Origin: Rhipicephalus microplus
Lineage: Eukaryota; Arthropoda; Arachnida; Ixodida; Ixodidae
Direction: 5' to 3'
NCBI RefSeq assembly: GCF_043290135.1
Contig: NC_134709.1
Location: 70,732,456 to 70,796,455 of the forward strand
Length of the DNA stretch: 64,000 nucleotides
Of this stretch, positions 42,241-53,281 are shown piece after piece (the first letter of the stretch is position 1; each line of letters opens with the position of its first letter). A program made the position numbers and the translations under genes. The notes beneath the pieces were generated by a model. That model was not told the DNA's origin. It worked only from the letters and a program-made list of their open reading frames with translations, and did not search any database.

Positions 42241-44100
42241 CTTTTAAAAAACCAAGTATTAATTGTCAACCTGTCTACGTGCTTGACAATGAAAATCAAA
42301 AGAAATTGACTACTGGGAAAAGTGAAATGTTAGCTATCTGGTACTGCTCCTCTGCGATATCCCGGACGCGTTTGCCGTTATCAATGCCAAAGCATGCCTC
42401 ATCAAACATTAAGCTTGACCATCGGCCTCCCAGGTTATCAGGGACAAGTGATGCAAATGACCATCACGAGATGACATCAACATATGACGTCACCGTGGCG
42501 CTGAAGATCTCGAAAACTTGTGAACTCATTATGACATCTCAGCGCCGTCAAGTGACGTAACGCCACATGAGGGCGTCATCACATCGCATCGTAGCTTGGT
42601 CGAAGGTGGTGCGATCACAGAGACAGTCCAAAGGCAAGGTATAGGTGACTGACCTTGGGGGCAATGTGAAACAATGTTACGTGCAGAAGGTTTTAAAAGG
42701 ATTTGTCATAAATACAAACGTTTGTCATAAATGCAGTAACTCCTGCTTCCAAAACAGTCTTGTTTTATTAAACATGAGTAATGTCTTTTTTATCGGCATC
42801 AATCGATACTTGGCAAGAACATGGGTTTTTAGTTCTGCAGGCCACCTATAGCACTCAATAATTCGACGAGCTACATAAAGACGCGCCAGAGTAAACCTTT
42901 TATTCTCCTAAAAAACGTGATACTATTGCGCAGTTCATGCGTGAAAGTAATGATTGCTGGAGTTTAACTTCCCGCAACTACTATATAAGCATGAAGCACG
43001 CCGTGGTTGGGGTCTGAAAATGAACTACGACAAACTAGTTTTCTTTAAACGTAAACCCCGACATAACCTGACTGGTGTTTTTCACATTTCGCCGCCTTTG
43101 AAATTCGGCCGCCGCTGTGAACTACAGCCGATTCCTCGTCTTCGATTTATAGTGACGCGACACTTGCGGCTAGCTACCATGGCAGGCGAAAGCACAAATG
43201 AAAATGGGTAGCAAAGTGTCACCGTACCTTTTTTTTCTCAGACTGCTCTACATTATTCAGGAACGTTAAACTACATCACAATAACTTCATATTTATAAAG
43301 AATTCTTCCGCGAACTAGGCCGAAATTCTCAATCGCATGCGTTTTCATTGACGCAAACGTGCACCGAGTATGAGGGCAGAATAATGCACGCATGCAGTGT
43401 GTATGTCTCGTCGATGGGATTCTGCTTTGGCCAGCGAAACTAAAGACAAAATGCACTAATAGGGACAGCTGTGTGCTATAGGCAATCGCTAACACCCGCA
43501 CTCACCTTTGTCGAAAGAGTATTCCAAATCCTCCAAACATCTCGTAACCACGGCGTCACAACAATAACAACACAGTTCTTTCACAATGACTGCTAGCTGA
43601 CACGCCAAGCGCTTACCGGGATGCATGTGTAGCAGAGTAGTGCAGCACATTAAAATATTTTACAACACGTAGTATGAGTAGCGTTCCTCTTCAATGTCCA
43701 TTTGGTGTGGCACTAGTTCATATATACATGTATAATCTAGCTGACGCGACACCAACACCCACCGACGCCGCTTGCGAAAGAACACCATCCGGTGCTAGGT
43801 CATCTGGTCATGTTTCGTCGTGTGGTCCTTGATATAGCGTGCGTGTTGCGTGTACTCAACTGAGGCGGCCGTTACCACACCGTAGTATAGACCCATTTCA
43901 TGTTTGTAAACACAGTTAGGCCGACGTCGACATTATGGGTAAAACTATAGCGACGTCCGCACGTAACTTCTCCCATAAGCGCTGAGGGCTGTGGTGTACG
44001 TAACAGAAGGACGTTGTGAGATGCCAAAAGCGTTGTGAAAGCCATAAGCGCTGAGGGCTGCAATTGCGCCGACAAACAAAACTAAGTTTTGAGACGTGAC
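42241..44100. other. No recognisable gene
   Basis: Frames are short. An 18-bp sequence CATAAGCGCTGAGGGCTG occurs twice (about 43974 and 44042, 68 bp apart). Several TGACGTCA/TGACGTAA-like words cluster at 42475-42560. No domain is seen. Confidence 0.4.
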
Positions 44101-45150
44101 TCACATCCAACCGCAACGCCGCTCGTGTGCATACCGTTTTTTTTTCTTGTGGTTTGACTGGGAGCACCACATGCACCATTGAAAACCCAACAAAAACTGT
44201 GGAAGGCTAAGCATCTTTTGCCTACCAAGACAGCGCCACCGCATTTTCATCACGTAAGTCCGGTAGAATTTGTCTATTGTCATATGGGCTCCAAGCAGTA
44301 TAAATTAATGACTCATTGTCATACCTGTGATGAACCCTTGAAACAAGTATAACAGAAGTTATAGCCAATCCACTCAGCGAAGTTGACGCGACAAAAGAAT
44401 CTGGCCTACACATTGCGCCCTCCCTAAGTAACAACAAAAAAAGAGACAGAAATAAGAAAAAAAATTCGATTCGTGGTCGCTGTCTAGAGATGCCGCAATC
44501 ATGAATATTTCGAAATTGTATGAAAGGTTCCAGCGGTTTGTTTTCAAAGGAACTCCATAAACTTCTGAGCTCCCTTTCATTTTAAGTGGATGGGTTACAA
44601 GGAACGGGTCGAACAATCCTTCTAAGTCCAGCATGCATCCAAGAGACGCTACGATAACGCCGATATACAACCTCCATGAATGATCTGCGCAATCTCTTTT
44701 GAAAGCCATTGTATGCCAGCGCGATATCGAGCGCCGTGCTTTCTTTAGCAGCCACCCCATCATGCGTAATATGCGAACACAACAGCACCAGTAGCAACAA
44801 AGGACTCCTAACAGTGACAAAACAAAAAGGATAGCCCCGTTACTGCCATCGAGTGCTCCTTGTGCGTGTTGATAGTGCTAGATACTCTCAGTGACCTGGC
44901 ACGAACTGCAAAGGAACAATGACATGGGCATGCATGTCTTTGGAAAACGACATTGGGAAACACTGCTCTGGAGATGGCTGTTTCGAAACTTTCCTTCTCG
45001 AAGCTGCTCAAGCTATGCGTATCCACTACGCATGCAAGATACTTAGTACTTTGACATCTTTCTGTTACATCTCCTAGAAAATTTTCGAAGCTCTCAAAAT
45101 ATTTCCACGCAACGTGTACATACCACTTTGTTTTATAGGGAAGCAATCAA
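44101..45150 (-). other. Possible exon-bearing stretch, minus strand, unrecognised
   Basis: Two longer minus-strand frames (45146-44808 and 44820-44374) have mixed composition. The second holds a hydrophobic segment LYIGVIVASLGCMLDLEGLF that could be a membrane helix. A polypyrimidine run ending TTGTTGTTACTTAG (44424 region) is a credible splice acceptor, and CATCACAGGTATGAC (44320s) a credible donor. None of this identifies a family. It could be part of a host gene or chance. I cannot join these into a defensible coding sequence. Confidence 0.2.
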
Positions 45151-47984
45151 TCCCTTTGCCTTAATGTGAGTAAATAGTCGCCCCTGTTGGCTCGATAAAA
45201 GGTTTTCTCCTTTTTCTGTCGCTTAGGGCTCTTGTGAAGCGATGCGCACTGCTTGTTACGGAAATAGTGGCGAATTGCGCGGAGATAAGCGCCGTTGTAT
45301 TTAAGGCAATACAGGTCTAGCTATAACGTAGAGTAATACGCTAAGGAGGCTAGCAAGAACCTATTCACTCAATCATCAAGCATGTTGATTACCGCTGACA
45401 TTGAAGTTTCTCTGGGCTATATATGCTTTGCTTTCCTTCATGCTAATTAGTCACCTTCAAGTTGATAATCTTTCTGCCAAATATTTCTTCATTTTCTAGA
45501 AGGTTTACTCGATTATATACGACTTTTCTTTTGAAGTTGTCAGCCGAATTGCCTTTTACAAAGTAAAGCGCAGATCAGTTCTCGACATTGGCGTACCAAC
45601 AGCACACTAGCTTCTTCTAATATTAGGAATATTGAGCACTAAAATATTTATTTTCATATCAATTATGCTCTCCCGGCTCTACCTTCTCAACGCAGCTCAC
45701 ATACTGCTTACATTTTGGCTACACTAGTACATGCTACTCTAAAAAAATCATGAGAAGACCATCGGCAAGGGCCACACACACCAGAGTGCCGAGCTTTTAT
45801 GAAGGCCGAGAGCGCACTCTGTTGAAGTAACACACTTGCCTTCTACACGAAAAGAGTCCATCGGTAACACATTTTTCAATAAGAACGTCGCCTTCACCCG
45901 ATTTGCAGGTGCGCTCATAATATTTCCGATGATGCAAAGGACTACACAAAGCTTAACAATAGGTATATAGCTTGGCGGGACTGCGTTGCAAAACGCCCTT
46001 TCTATGCCTGTGGGGGCTCCACATGTATGCCATAGAAGGACCGCTCGTGCTAGAATGCCCCACTTTATTCCACTGAAAGTGCCTACGAAATCGATGTGTT
46101 CCGGCAGCCATGCGCAAAACGGCTCGCGAGAGATTTACGCTGATATACTTTCGAAATAATGAACGTAGCCGTTTTACTAACGGTGCATCTCTCACTGCGG
46201 TGGTATACTGAGAGGCCTTTCCATTTAGAACGTCAGGATTGCTCTTTCTGTTATGTTTTTTTCTGCAACTCACTTTGTGTTCTTCCGAATCCGAAAAACC
46301 GTTTACAGAGATCACGAAGGGGGCTGATACCTTGCGGCGCAACCTTTATCGAATTTTCCGCCTAACGGTTCTACCCTTCGCATGGCGCATCCAGCACTGA
46401 TGCGTTCGCAACAAGAGCAACATATTCAGAGAGAAGAGGCCTCGGCTAGAAGACCAGAGTACGGCAAAAGATTTGGTCCATGACTTTATAGATAGCTCAG
46501 CTCATGCTCACGGCATTGTTGTCCCGAGACGGGATTACCGGCAGTCCTGATGATACATAAGCCTGGAGCCCACACTGATTCCAGCAGGTTTGTGTGCATC
46601 TGCCTCTGAGGGAAAATCTTCGCAGACTTCAAAAGCTGTGTGCATTAATGTCCACTAAAACTCTACAAAAACAGCCTCGCAAAAAAATATTACTTTTTTG
46701 TGGTCTCCTATAACAGCTCTCGCTGTATGATTGCTCAAAATATCAAACAAACCGAAGCGCGACACTGCAAATGTGATTGCAGCTTTCGTCCATATGTTTG
46801 CTTCAAAAATGCGGTGCTGTTTATTAACACCAGAGTTCAGTAGCTCACTAACCCCACAACAGCCTTCAATAGATGTCCGCACTCTTGTGTTTAGAAAAAG
46901 TCGCTAACAACTTTGAGTACTTGGTACTCTACTATGGGAGAGCAGGAAGCCGTCCCGTCGAACACCCATTAGATGAGGCCGTGTTGGCGAAAATTCTGCC
47001 ACGAATATGTTCGTGACGCTGATGTTTTCGAGACTACTTGCTAGTGTGCGAGGCAGCACTGTGCATGTGAATTGACTCTCGATTCTTTGTGTGGTTCGGA
47101 CCCATCACGAGTATATTGCTAACGTACACTACTTCCAACATGGTCTTCGCAATTTCCCTAGTTTTTAGTCTTCTTTTTTTTAATATATACACCAAGAAAT
47201 GTTGCCTGCTTTAGCAAGAATCAATAAACCTGAAGTGACTCAGGTATTTTTTGTACCATTCACACTAACGTCCTGAAACGCAAGCACATAAGAATTCATC
47301 TCCTAAATATGGCGATGCACAAATTAAATACTACAACAGCAGACGCTTCGATTGACCCAAACTCTTTTAGCCACCGACTAGCCCCTTTAATCTTAGCTTG
47401 TTAATGAGGTGTGGGGTGATTTTAAATGCGCATTTCATTCGCATTTGAAATGAGCATTTCGTAGTCGCACCCACTCGCAAATCTGGCGTCGGCGGTACAC
47501 CCTCACTGCGCATGCTCGCGTCTCGTGCCCACTGTTGCTCCCTTCCCCTCTCTCCCTTCGGAAGGCCTACGCAGGCAGCGGCTGCTAGTAAAATAAGCCG
47601 GTGCAATTTCCCACGGTGAAAACTCGAGTAAATGCGTCGTAGAGAGAGGGGGAGGGGGAGGTCTTCACGTGAATGTCGCGTACTTGAGCGTCATTTCAGC
47701 ATGCATCATTGTTATTTCGTGTATCATACTTTAATTTCTTTAATGAACGACAAGCGCTGTCTTCAACGCCAAGCAAAAGCAAAGACGCGCTTGACTAAAT
47801 TCCTAACGCGCTATTCAATGCTTATACACGTATGGGGTGACCAGTGAATCAGTGCGCAGCATGAGCAATCGGTTTTTACTCGCAGACGCTGCCTGCGTCA
47901 GCCGTACGAGGCAAAAAAAGGGGGTAGCGAGAGTTCACACGAGACGCGAAACGCAAGCATGCTCCGTGGGTGTGTCTATGGCGC
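45151..47984. other. No recognisable gene
   Basis: Frames up to 129 residues (46342-45953, minus) lack known motifs. A GA-rich run lies at 47640-47665. Composition is otherwise ordinary. Confidence 0.4.
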
Positions 47985-48042
47985 TGCTGACGCTGAATTT
48001 GCGACTGTAGGTGCGGCTATAAAATGCTCCGCATTTAAAAAC
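47985..48042 (+). mobile_element. Helentron-like terminus (hairpin end)
   Basis: The sequence CTATAAAATGCTCCGCATTT (from about 48016) forms a 6-bp hairpin AAATGC-TCC-GCATTT and matches the right end of the element at 20155-20987 (AGATGCTCCGCATCT). The upstream GC-rich stretch may be the body of a non-autonomous relative. No left end was located, so this is a partial call. Confidence 0.4.
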
Positions 48043-48539
48043 AGGCTGCTCGCGCTGTACCACCGTTCACGAAATTCAGTGAAAGGCGTCTTTACTTGGC
48101 TTGACTTGACGCTTTGCTTGACTCGAGTAGATGCTATGGAAGCAACATTACCTTCAACCAGCAGTGGGGCAGAACCCCACAGCAGCGTCCCACGACTCGT
48201 TGAAGGCAACGCTTTTCATTCATTGAATAAATAAGAATTAAAAAGACGAAATAATAAGCTTTCTTAAATCATACCCAATCACGAAACGTTGACGCTTTAC
48301 TCCTACCTCCTCTGCGATGCCTTTGGTCGAGTTCCCTCCCTGTGGCAAGATGCCGGTGGAAATTTCTTACAGACGTTTTTGTTGCGAAAGTTACACTGGG
48401 AGAAGTTGAGCACTCTCGCGTGGTAGTTTCGCGCAAGTGCTAGGAGCAGTGACGTCACATGGCGCAAAGCTGACGTGCTGGAGAAGTGTTGAACGCTGCT
48501 GGAGTGACACTCCCGTAATGTCGCAGACTGGCAAACCAA
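48043..48539. other. No recognisable gene
   Basis: A short plus-strand reading at 48135-48231 contains MEATLPSTSSGAEPHSS, faintly like the Ser/Thr-rich leader of the Helentron-type ORFs, and ends at a TAA next to GAATAAATAAG. The resemblance is too weak to name. Confidence 0.3.
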
Positions 48540-48830
48540 TGTTCATTCATACATCCAGGGTTTGTTCGTCTGCACTTCTATTTGCAGTTCATTTGTCTGT
48601 TTGTCCGTGGTTCGACCATAAACCCGTCGGTACATTCATCCAGGGTCCACTCATCCGTTCGTGGTCCATTCATTCTTCTTCCATCTATCCGTGGTTCATC
48701 CATCGGTTCGTTCATTCGTGGTTTGTTCATCTGTCCGTCTATTGATCCATACATCTATTCTTGGTTCGTCCGTTCGTCCATGCGTTCGTCCGTCCATCCG
48801 GGTATCATTCGTTCGTTCATTCATAGCTCA
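48540..48830. repeat. Degenerate TCCG/TTCA-type minisatellite
   Basis: Tetra- to pentanucleotide units such as TTCG, TCCG and TTCA with GTGGT spacers recur for nearly 300 bp. Open frames across it are artefacts of the repeat. Similar arrays lie at 58075 and 60845. Confidence 0.8.
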
Positions 48831-49599
48831 CGCTACGTACACCTTAGCAGTAGCCGATATAATCTACTGATATTTTCTTTTACTATGCATTCCTACATAT
48901 ACCCCAAAATTTTCAGCCTGCTTCTTAAACTAGCTGTCAAGCTCTTTAAGAGCACTGTTGGTCCTCAACACGCTGTCCACTTTGTTATTCCTTCAGATCA
49001 AATCACTTCATGACAAAGAATGCACACGGCACTTTTTCAGGATACTGAAAATATTTCTCATACCACGGTAAATCAGGTACTCACACTGCTAATGCGAATT
49101 AGCTACATAAATACACAGTGGTATGAAATCAGGTACAAAGATTAGACTTGTGCAAGTCTTCGGGCTTCGTAGAATCACGTTAGTTTGCTTTCTACTCGAA
49201 GTGGCAGGTCTTCGAGAAAACAAAATGAGATTACCTAGTCAGGTAAGTGTATAAGCAAAGCTTAGTGTTGTCCATGTAGACAAATATGGTCAAAATTTTA
49301 AAATTATGGCTACGCGACCCGCTCGACGAATCAATTGAAGCGCACTACATAGAACAGAGATAATGACTTTCAAAAACCAAAAAGGGGCAAGTACGTTCTA
49401 TAAAAGCTAGACATAGGCCATCGCGGCAAGGGCAGAACACCGATTTAGTCACGATGGTGAGAAAAGATATCGAGCTCCCATCTTTGCCCCAAAACATGCA
49501 CTTAGAACATCACACCAGCAGGAGAAATGCGAGGATGCCGTACTTGTAAAAAACTTAATAAATTGCAAGGCTGCAGCATTCGTGTATGCGGCGAGATAT
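48831..49599. other. No recognisable gene
   Basis: AT-rich flank of the Gypsy insertion. No frame or motif of note. ATAT at 49596-49599 is the left target duplication of the Gypsy element. Confidence 0.5.
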
Positions 49600-49736
49600 T
49601 GTTACGGGAGAATAACTTTACTTTATAAAACGAGGAATAAACTCGGTGGTGGACAAGATGGCGCCCAGTTGGCTCACAGATCTGACAACATCGTCCTCCT
49701 CTTTGTCTTCTTCGTCGTTCTCATCCTACCGTTACA
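49600..49736 (-). repeat. 3' LTR of the Gypsy element
   Basis: 137 bp, identical to 54564-54700. A plus-strand-read AATAAA in the middle is not in the element's sense. The LTR is unusually short for Gypsy-type elements. Confidence 0.95.
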
Positions 49737-49752
49737 TGATTTCCCCGGCGGC
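49737..49752 (-). promoter_or_regulatory. Candidate polypurine tract
   Basis: On the minus strand CCGGGGAAATCA lies directly upstream of the 3' LTR. The purine run GGGGAAA is short, but its place fits the primer for plus-strand synthesis. Confidence 0.5.
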
Positions 49753-49774
49753 TGGAGCACCGACCCGGTGCTAA

Positions 49775-52700
49775 TCAGGAGGCACTGGAGTAATACGGTT
49801 TGAGTCGCGTAACATGCACTACGTCAGTGTGAGGGTGAAGGATGGCGGGGTCCGTAGGGGTGATTTCGTATGTGACGTCAGTTACTTGGCGTAAGATACG
49901 GTAGGGACCTGAATAGCGTGGGAGTAACTTCTCCGAAAGTCCAACGCGGCGCGAGGGGAACCATAACAGAACGAGATCTCCGGGTGTGAAGTGGACGTCA
50001 CGATGGCGGGCGTCGTATACGCTCTTCTGATTGTCCTGGGAGTCCAGTAAGCGTCGTCGAGCAACTTGGCGTGCCGCTTGGGCCTTCATTATTGCATCAC
50101 GAGCGTACTGAGACTTGTCATTTAGTCCGGCCGGCAGGAGGGTGTCGAAAGGTAGCGCAGGGTCACGGCCGAACAACAGAAAAAAAGGAGAGAACCCAGC
50201 GGTGTCGTGTCTGGAAGAATTGTACGCGAATGTTACAAACGGTAACGTAGTGTCCCAGTCGCGGTGATCGGCGGAGACATACATGGAGAGCATGTCGGTG
50301 AGAGTGCGATTGAGGCGCTCCGTTAGACCATTTGTTTGTGGATGGTAAGCAGTCGAGAGCTTGTGTTTAGTGGCGCAGGAGCGGAGGAGGTCATCAACCA
50401 CTTTGGAAAGGAAGTAGCTGCCTCGGTCGGTAAGGAGTTGTCGAGGGGCGCCATGATGTAAGATGACGTCCTCCAAAAGGAAATCGGCCACGTCAGTTGC
50501 ACAGCTGGTTGGAAGGGCCCGTGTGATCGCGTATCGGGTAGCATAATCGGTTGCTACTGCAATCCACCGATTACCCGCAGCTGACGTAGGAAAAGGGCCA
50601 AGCAGGTCCACGCCAACACGGTAGAATGGGTCTTGTGGGATGTGCAGTGGCTGAAGACGTCCGGCCGGAGGGGCATTTGGTTTTTTCCGTCGTTGACAAG
50701 GGTCGCAGGCTGCAATATAACGGCAGACGTCGCGGTACATGCCAGGCCAGAAGAAGCGCCGGCGAACTCTGTCGTAGGTCCGTGACACGCCGAGGTGACC
50801 CGCTGTAGGTGCATCATGAAGCTGGGCGAGAACAGTGTGACGCAATTGAATGGGAACGACGAGTAGTCTTTCGGGGCCGTCAGGACGCATATTGCAACGG
50901 TACAATACACCATCATGTATTTCAAACATTCGAAGGGAAGGGTCGGGCCTCACCGATGTGAGCCTTCGGATAATACCGTCCAAGAAAGTATCTCGTCGCT
51001 GCTCGATTCCAATGTCATGAAACGCGGATAGAGAGAAAACGTCGATAGGAAGGGTGGTTTTAGAGGAGTCGCCGTCTGGAGGGTCGACAGGATACCGGGA
51101 CAAGCAGTCCGCATCTTGATGCAGGCGGCCGGTTTTATACAGGACTGAGTAATCAAATTCTTGAAGGCGCAGCGCCCAACGGCCAAGACGGCCTGAAGGG
51201 TCTTTAAGGGACGAAAGCCAGCACAAGGCGTGGTGATCTGTGATTACTGTGAATGGCCGGCCGTACAAATAGGGACGAAATTTACCGACTGCCCAAACAA
51301 GTGCCAAACATTCCCGTTCGGTTATTGAATATTTTCTTTCAGCAGGCGAAAGAAGGCGGCTGGCATAAGCAACAACACGGTCTCGTCCTTGTTGTTTCTG
51401 GGCGAGGACTGCACCGATGCCATAGCCACTTGCGTCTGTACGAACTTCTGTTGGAGATGAAATATCAAAGTGGGCGAGGATAGGCGGAGACGTAAGCAGA
51501 CACACTAGATTTTGAAACGCATCTGCTTGCTCAGGGCCCCAGATGAAGCCAGCGTCTTTTTTGAGAAGTTGAGTGAGAGGGCGTGCTACGTCGGCGAAGT
51601 TTTTAACAAAGCGGCGGAAGTAAGAACAGAGGCCAACGAAACTGCGAACGTCTTTGGTACAGGTTGGTACAGGGAAATCTCTTACTGCGCGTATTTTATC
51701 TTGATCAGGGCGAACCCCCACGGAATCAACGAGGTGTCCGAGGACAGAAATTTCACGACGGCCGAAGTGGCACTTTGCCGAATTGAGTTGCAGGCCCGCC
51801 TTACGAAAGACAGATAAGATTTTCGATAGCCTTTCAAGGTGCGTCGCAAAAGAAGGCGAAAAAACGATAACGTCGTCCAGGTAGCACAGGCAGATGGACC
51901 ACTTGAAGCCGTGCAACAGAGCGTCCATCATACGTTCGAATGTGGCGGGCGCATTACATAAACCGAATGGCATCACTTTAAACTCGTAAAGGCCGTCGGG
52001 AGTGATAAACGCCGTCTTCTCACGGTCCATGTCATCAACGGCAATCTGCCAGTACCCAGAGCGGAGGTCAATGGAGGAAAAATATTTTGCGCCGTGAAGG
52101 CAATCCAGGGCATCGTCTATGCGTGGTAAAGGGTAGACGTCCTTCTTCGTTATTTTGTTTAAATGGCGATAATCGACGCAAAATCTCCAGCTGTTGTCCT
52201 TCTTCTTTACAAGTACAACAGGGGACGCCCAGGGACTGCATGAAGGCTCGATGATATTCCGAGAAAGCATTTTGTCGACCTCCTGTTGGATGATGCGCCG
52301 CTCTGCATGGGAAACACGGTAGGGTCTCCGATGGATGGGACTCGTATCGCCTGTATCAATCCGGTGCTTAACAACGGACGTCTGGCCGAGTGGGCGGTCG
52401 CCAAGGTCGAAGATGTCCCAAAAAGATGCAAGCAGGGAACGCAGGTCGTTAGCTTGTTCTTTCGGCAAGTCGGGGGCAATCATCTTGGTTAACACACTTT
52501 GGTCTGATGGAGGAGTAGACGAAGTTTTTTGGGCACTCGGGATGCTGTCATAACTTAGAGTGCAAATATGGCACTCTGCCGCCGGCACGATCTCGGCTAG
52601 AGATATACCACGAGGGAGGACTTGTGTACATAGTGAAAAATTCACTAAGGGTAGGCAGGATGCATTGGCCGTAATAGTGATGACGGTGTGAGGAAACGCA

Positions 52701-53281
52701 ACGTTGTGCGAAAGCAGGACGTCAACATTGGGGGACACAATATAAACACCGTCTGGGACAGGTGGAACAGGGGAGACGCCTATGTAAGCTACTGTTCGTT
52801 GAGGGAGACGCAGGTGTTCTGTAGAACAAAGCCGACTTGGAGGGCAACTTGGAGGATCAACAACATTAGGTAGAGCGAGTTGCACTATACCGGCAGAGCA
52901 GTCTATCAAGGCCGAATGTTCAGACAAAAAGTCTTGGCCCAAAATTATGTCATTAGGGCAGTGTTCTAAAACATAAAACAGAACTGATGTGTGGTGTCCG
53001 GCGACGCTGACGCGAGCTGAGCACACACCAATTACGGCGACTTTTCCACCATCGGCCGTTCGGACCACAGGAGTTGGGCCAGGAGTAAGGACTTTCTTCA
53101 GCCGTGCTCTAAGGTCAGCGTTCATGATAGACACGTGTGCGCCAGTGTCAATGAGGGCTGTAGTAGGTACACCGTCGACGTCAACATTGATAAGGTTCTG
53201 ATGTGCGGGCAAGGTCAGTAGAGGATTTTGGGATCGGGTCGGTATTGCAGCATCACCTCCAAGAGCTGCTCCCGTCAGTTT
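49775..53281 (-). CDS. pol: Gypsy Pol polyprotein
   Basis: Stop at 49775. The frame is open upstream beyond 53212 and overlaps the end of gag in the -1 frame, so Pol is probably made by frameshifting; the exact N-terminus is unknown. Counting from 53212: protease LIDTGAHVSIM at about residue 20; reverse transcriptase from about 285 (SPWASPVVLVKKKDNSWRF, MPFGLCNAPATFERMM, catalytic CYLDDVIVF at about 440); RNase H from about 585 (RTDASGYGIGAVLAQ, SITERECLALVWAV, VITDHHAL). Integrase follows with the HHCC zinc module (LHDAPTAGHLGVSRTY, CDPCQRR), a core with D in VGVDLLGPFP, D in LLTDRGS and E in LTERLNR, and a GPY/F-type end (YSGPYRIL). All catalytic residues checked are present and no stop interrupts over 1145 codons. 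Confidence 0.96.
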   Translation of the reverse strand, partial: KLTGAALGGDAAIPTRSQNPLLTLPAHQNLINVDVDGVPTTALIDTGAHVSIMNADLRARLKKVLTPGPTPVVRTADGGKVAVIGVCSARVSVAGHHTSVLFYVLEHCPNDIILGQDFLSEHSALIDCSAGIVQLALPNVVDPPSCPPSRLCSTEHLRLPQRTVAYIGVSPVPPVPDGVYIVSPNVDVLLSHNVAFPHTVITITANASCLPLVNFSLCTQVLPRGISLAEIVPAAECHICTLSYDSIPSAQKTSSTPPSDQSVLTKMIAPDLPKEQANDLRSLLASFWDIFDLGDRPLGQTSVVKHRIDTGDTSPIHRRPYRVSHAERRIIQQEVDKMLSRNIIEPSCSPWASPVVLVKKKDNSWRFCVDYRHLNKITKKDVYPLPRIDDALDCLHGAKYFSSIDLRSGYWQIAVDDMDREKTAFITPDGLYEFKVMPFGLCNAPATFERMMDALLHGFKWSICLCYLDDVIVFSPSFATHLERLSKILSVFRKAGLQLNSAKCHFGRREISVLGHLVDSVGVRPDQDKIRAVRDFPVPTCTKDVRSFVGLCSYFRRFVKNFADVARPLTQLLKKDAGFIWGPEQADAFQNLVCLLTSPPILAHFDISSPTEVRTDASGYGIGAVLAQKQQGRDRVVAYASRLLSPAERKYSITERECLALVWAVGKFRPYLYGRPFTVITDHHALCWLSSLKDPSGRLGRWALRLQEFDYSVLYKTGRLHQDADCLSRYPVDPPDGDSSKTTLPIDVFSLSAFHDIGIEQRRDTFLDGIIRRLTSVRPDPSLRMFEIHDGVLYRCNMRPDGPERLLVVPIQLRHTVLAQLHDAPTAGHLGVSRTYDRVRRRFFWPGMYRDVCRYIAACDPCQRRKKPNAPPAGRLQPLHIPQDPFYRVGVDLLGPFPTSAAGNRWIAVATDYATRYAITRALPTSCATDVADFLLEDVILHHGAPRQLLTDRGSYFLSKVVDDLLRSCATKHKLSTAYHPQTNGLTERLNRTLTDMLSMYVSADHRDWDTTLPFVTFAYNSSRHDTAGFSPFFLLFGRDPALPFDTLLPAGLNDKSQYARDAIMKAQAARQVARRRLLDSQDNQKSVYDARHRDVHFTPGDLVLLWFPSRRVGLSEKLLPRYSGPYRILRQVTDVTYEITPTDPAILHPHTDVVHVTRLKPYYSSAS

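Noticed and set aside
46540..46556. Second hammerhead core (CCTGATGATAC)
   Set aside because: No GAAAC segment or pairing arms lie at the required distance.
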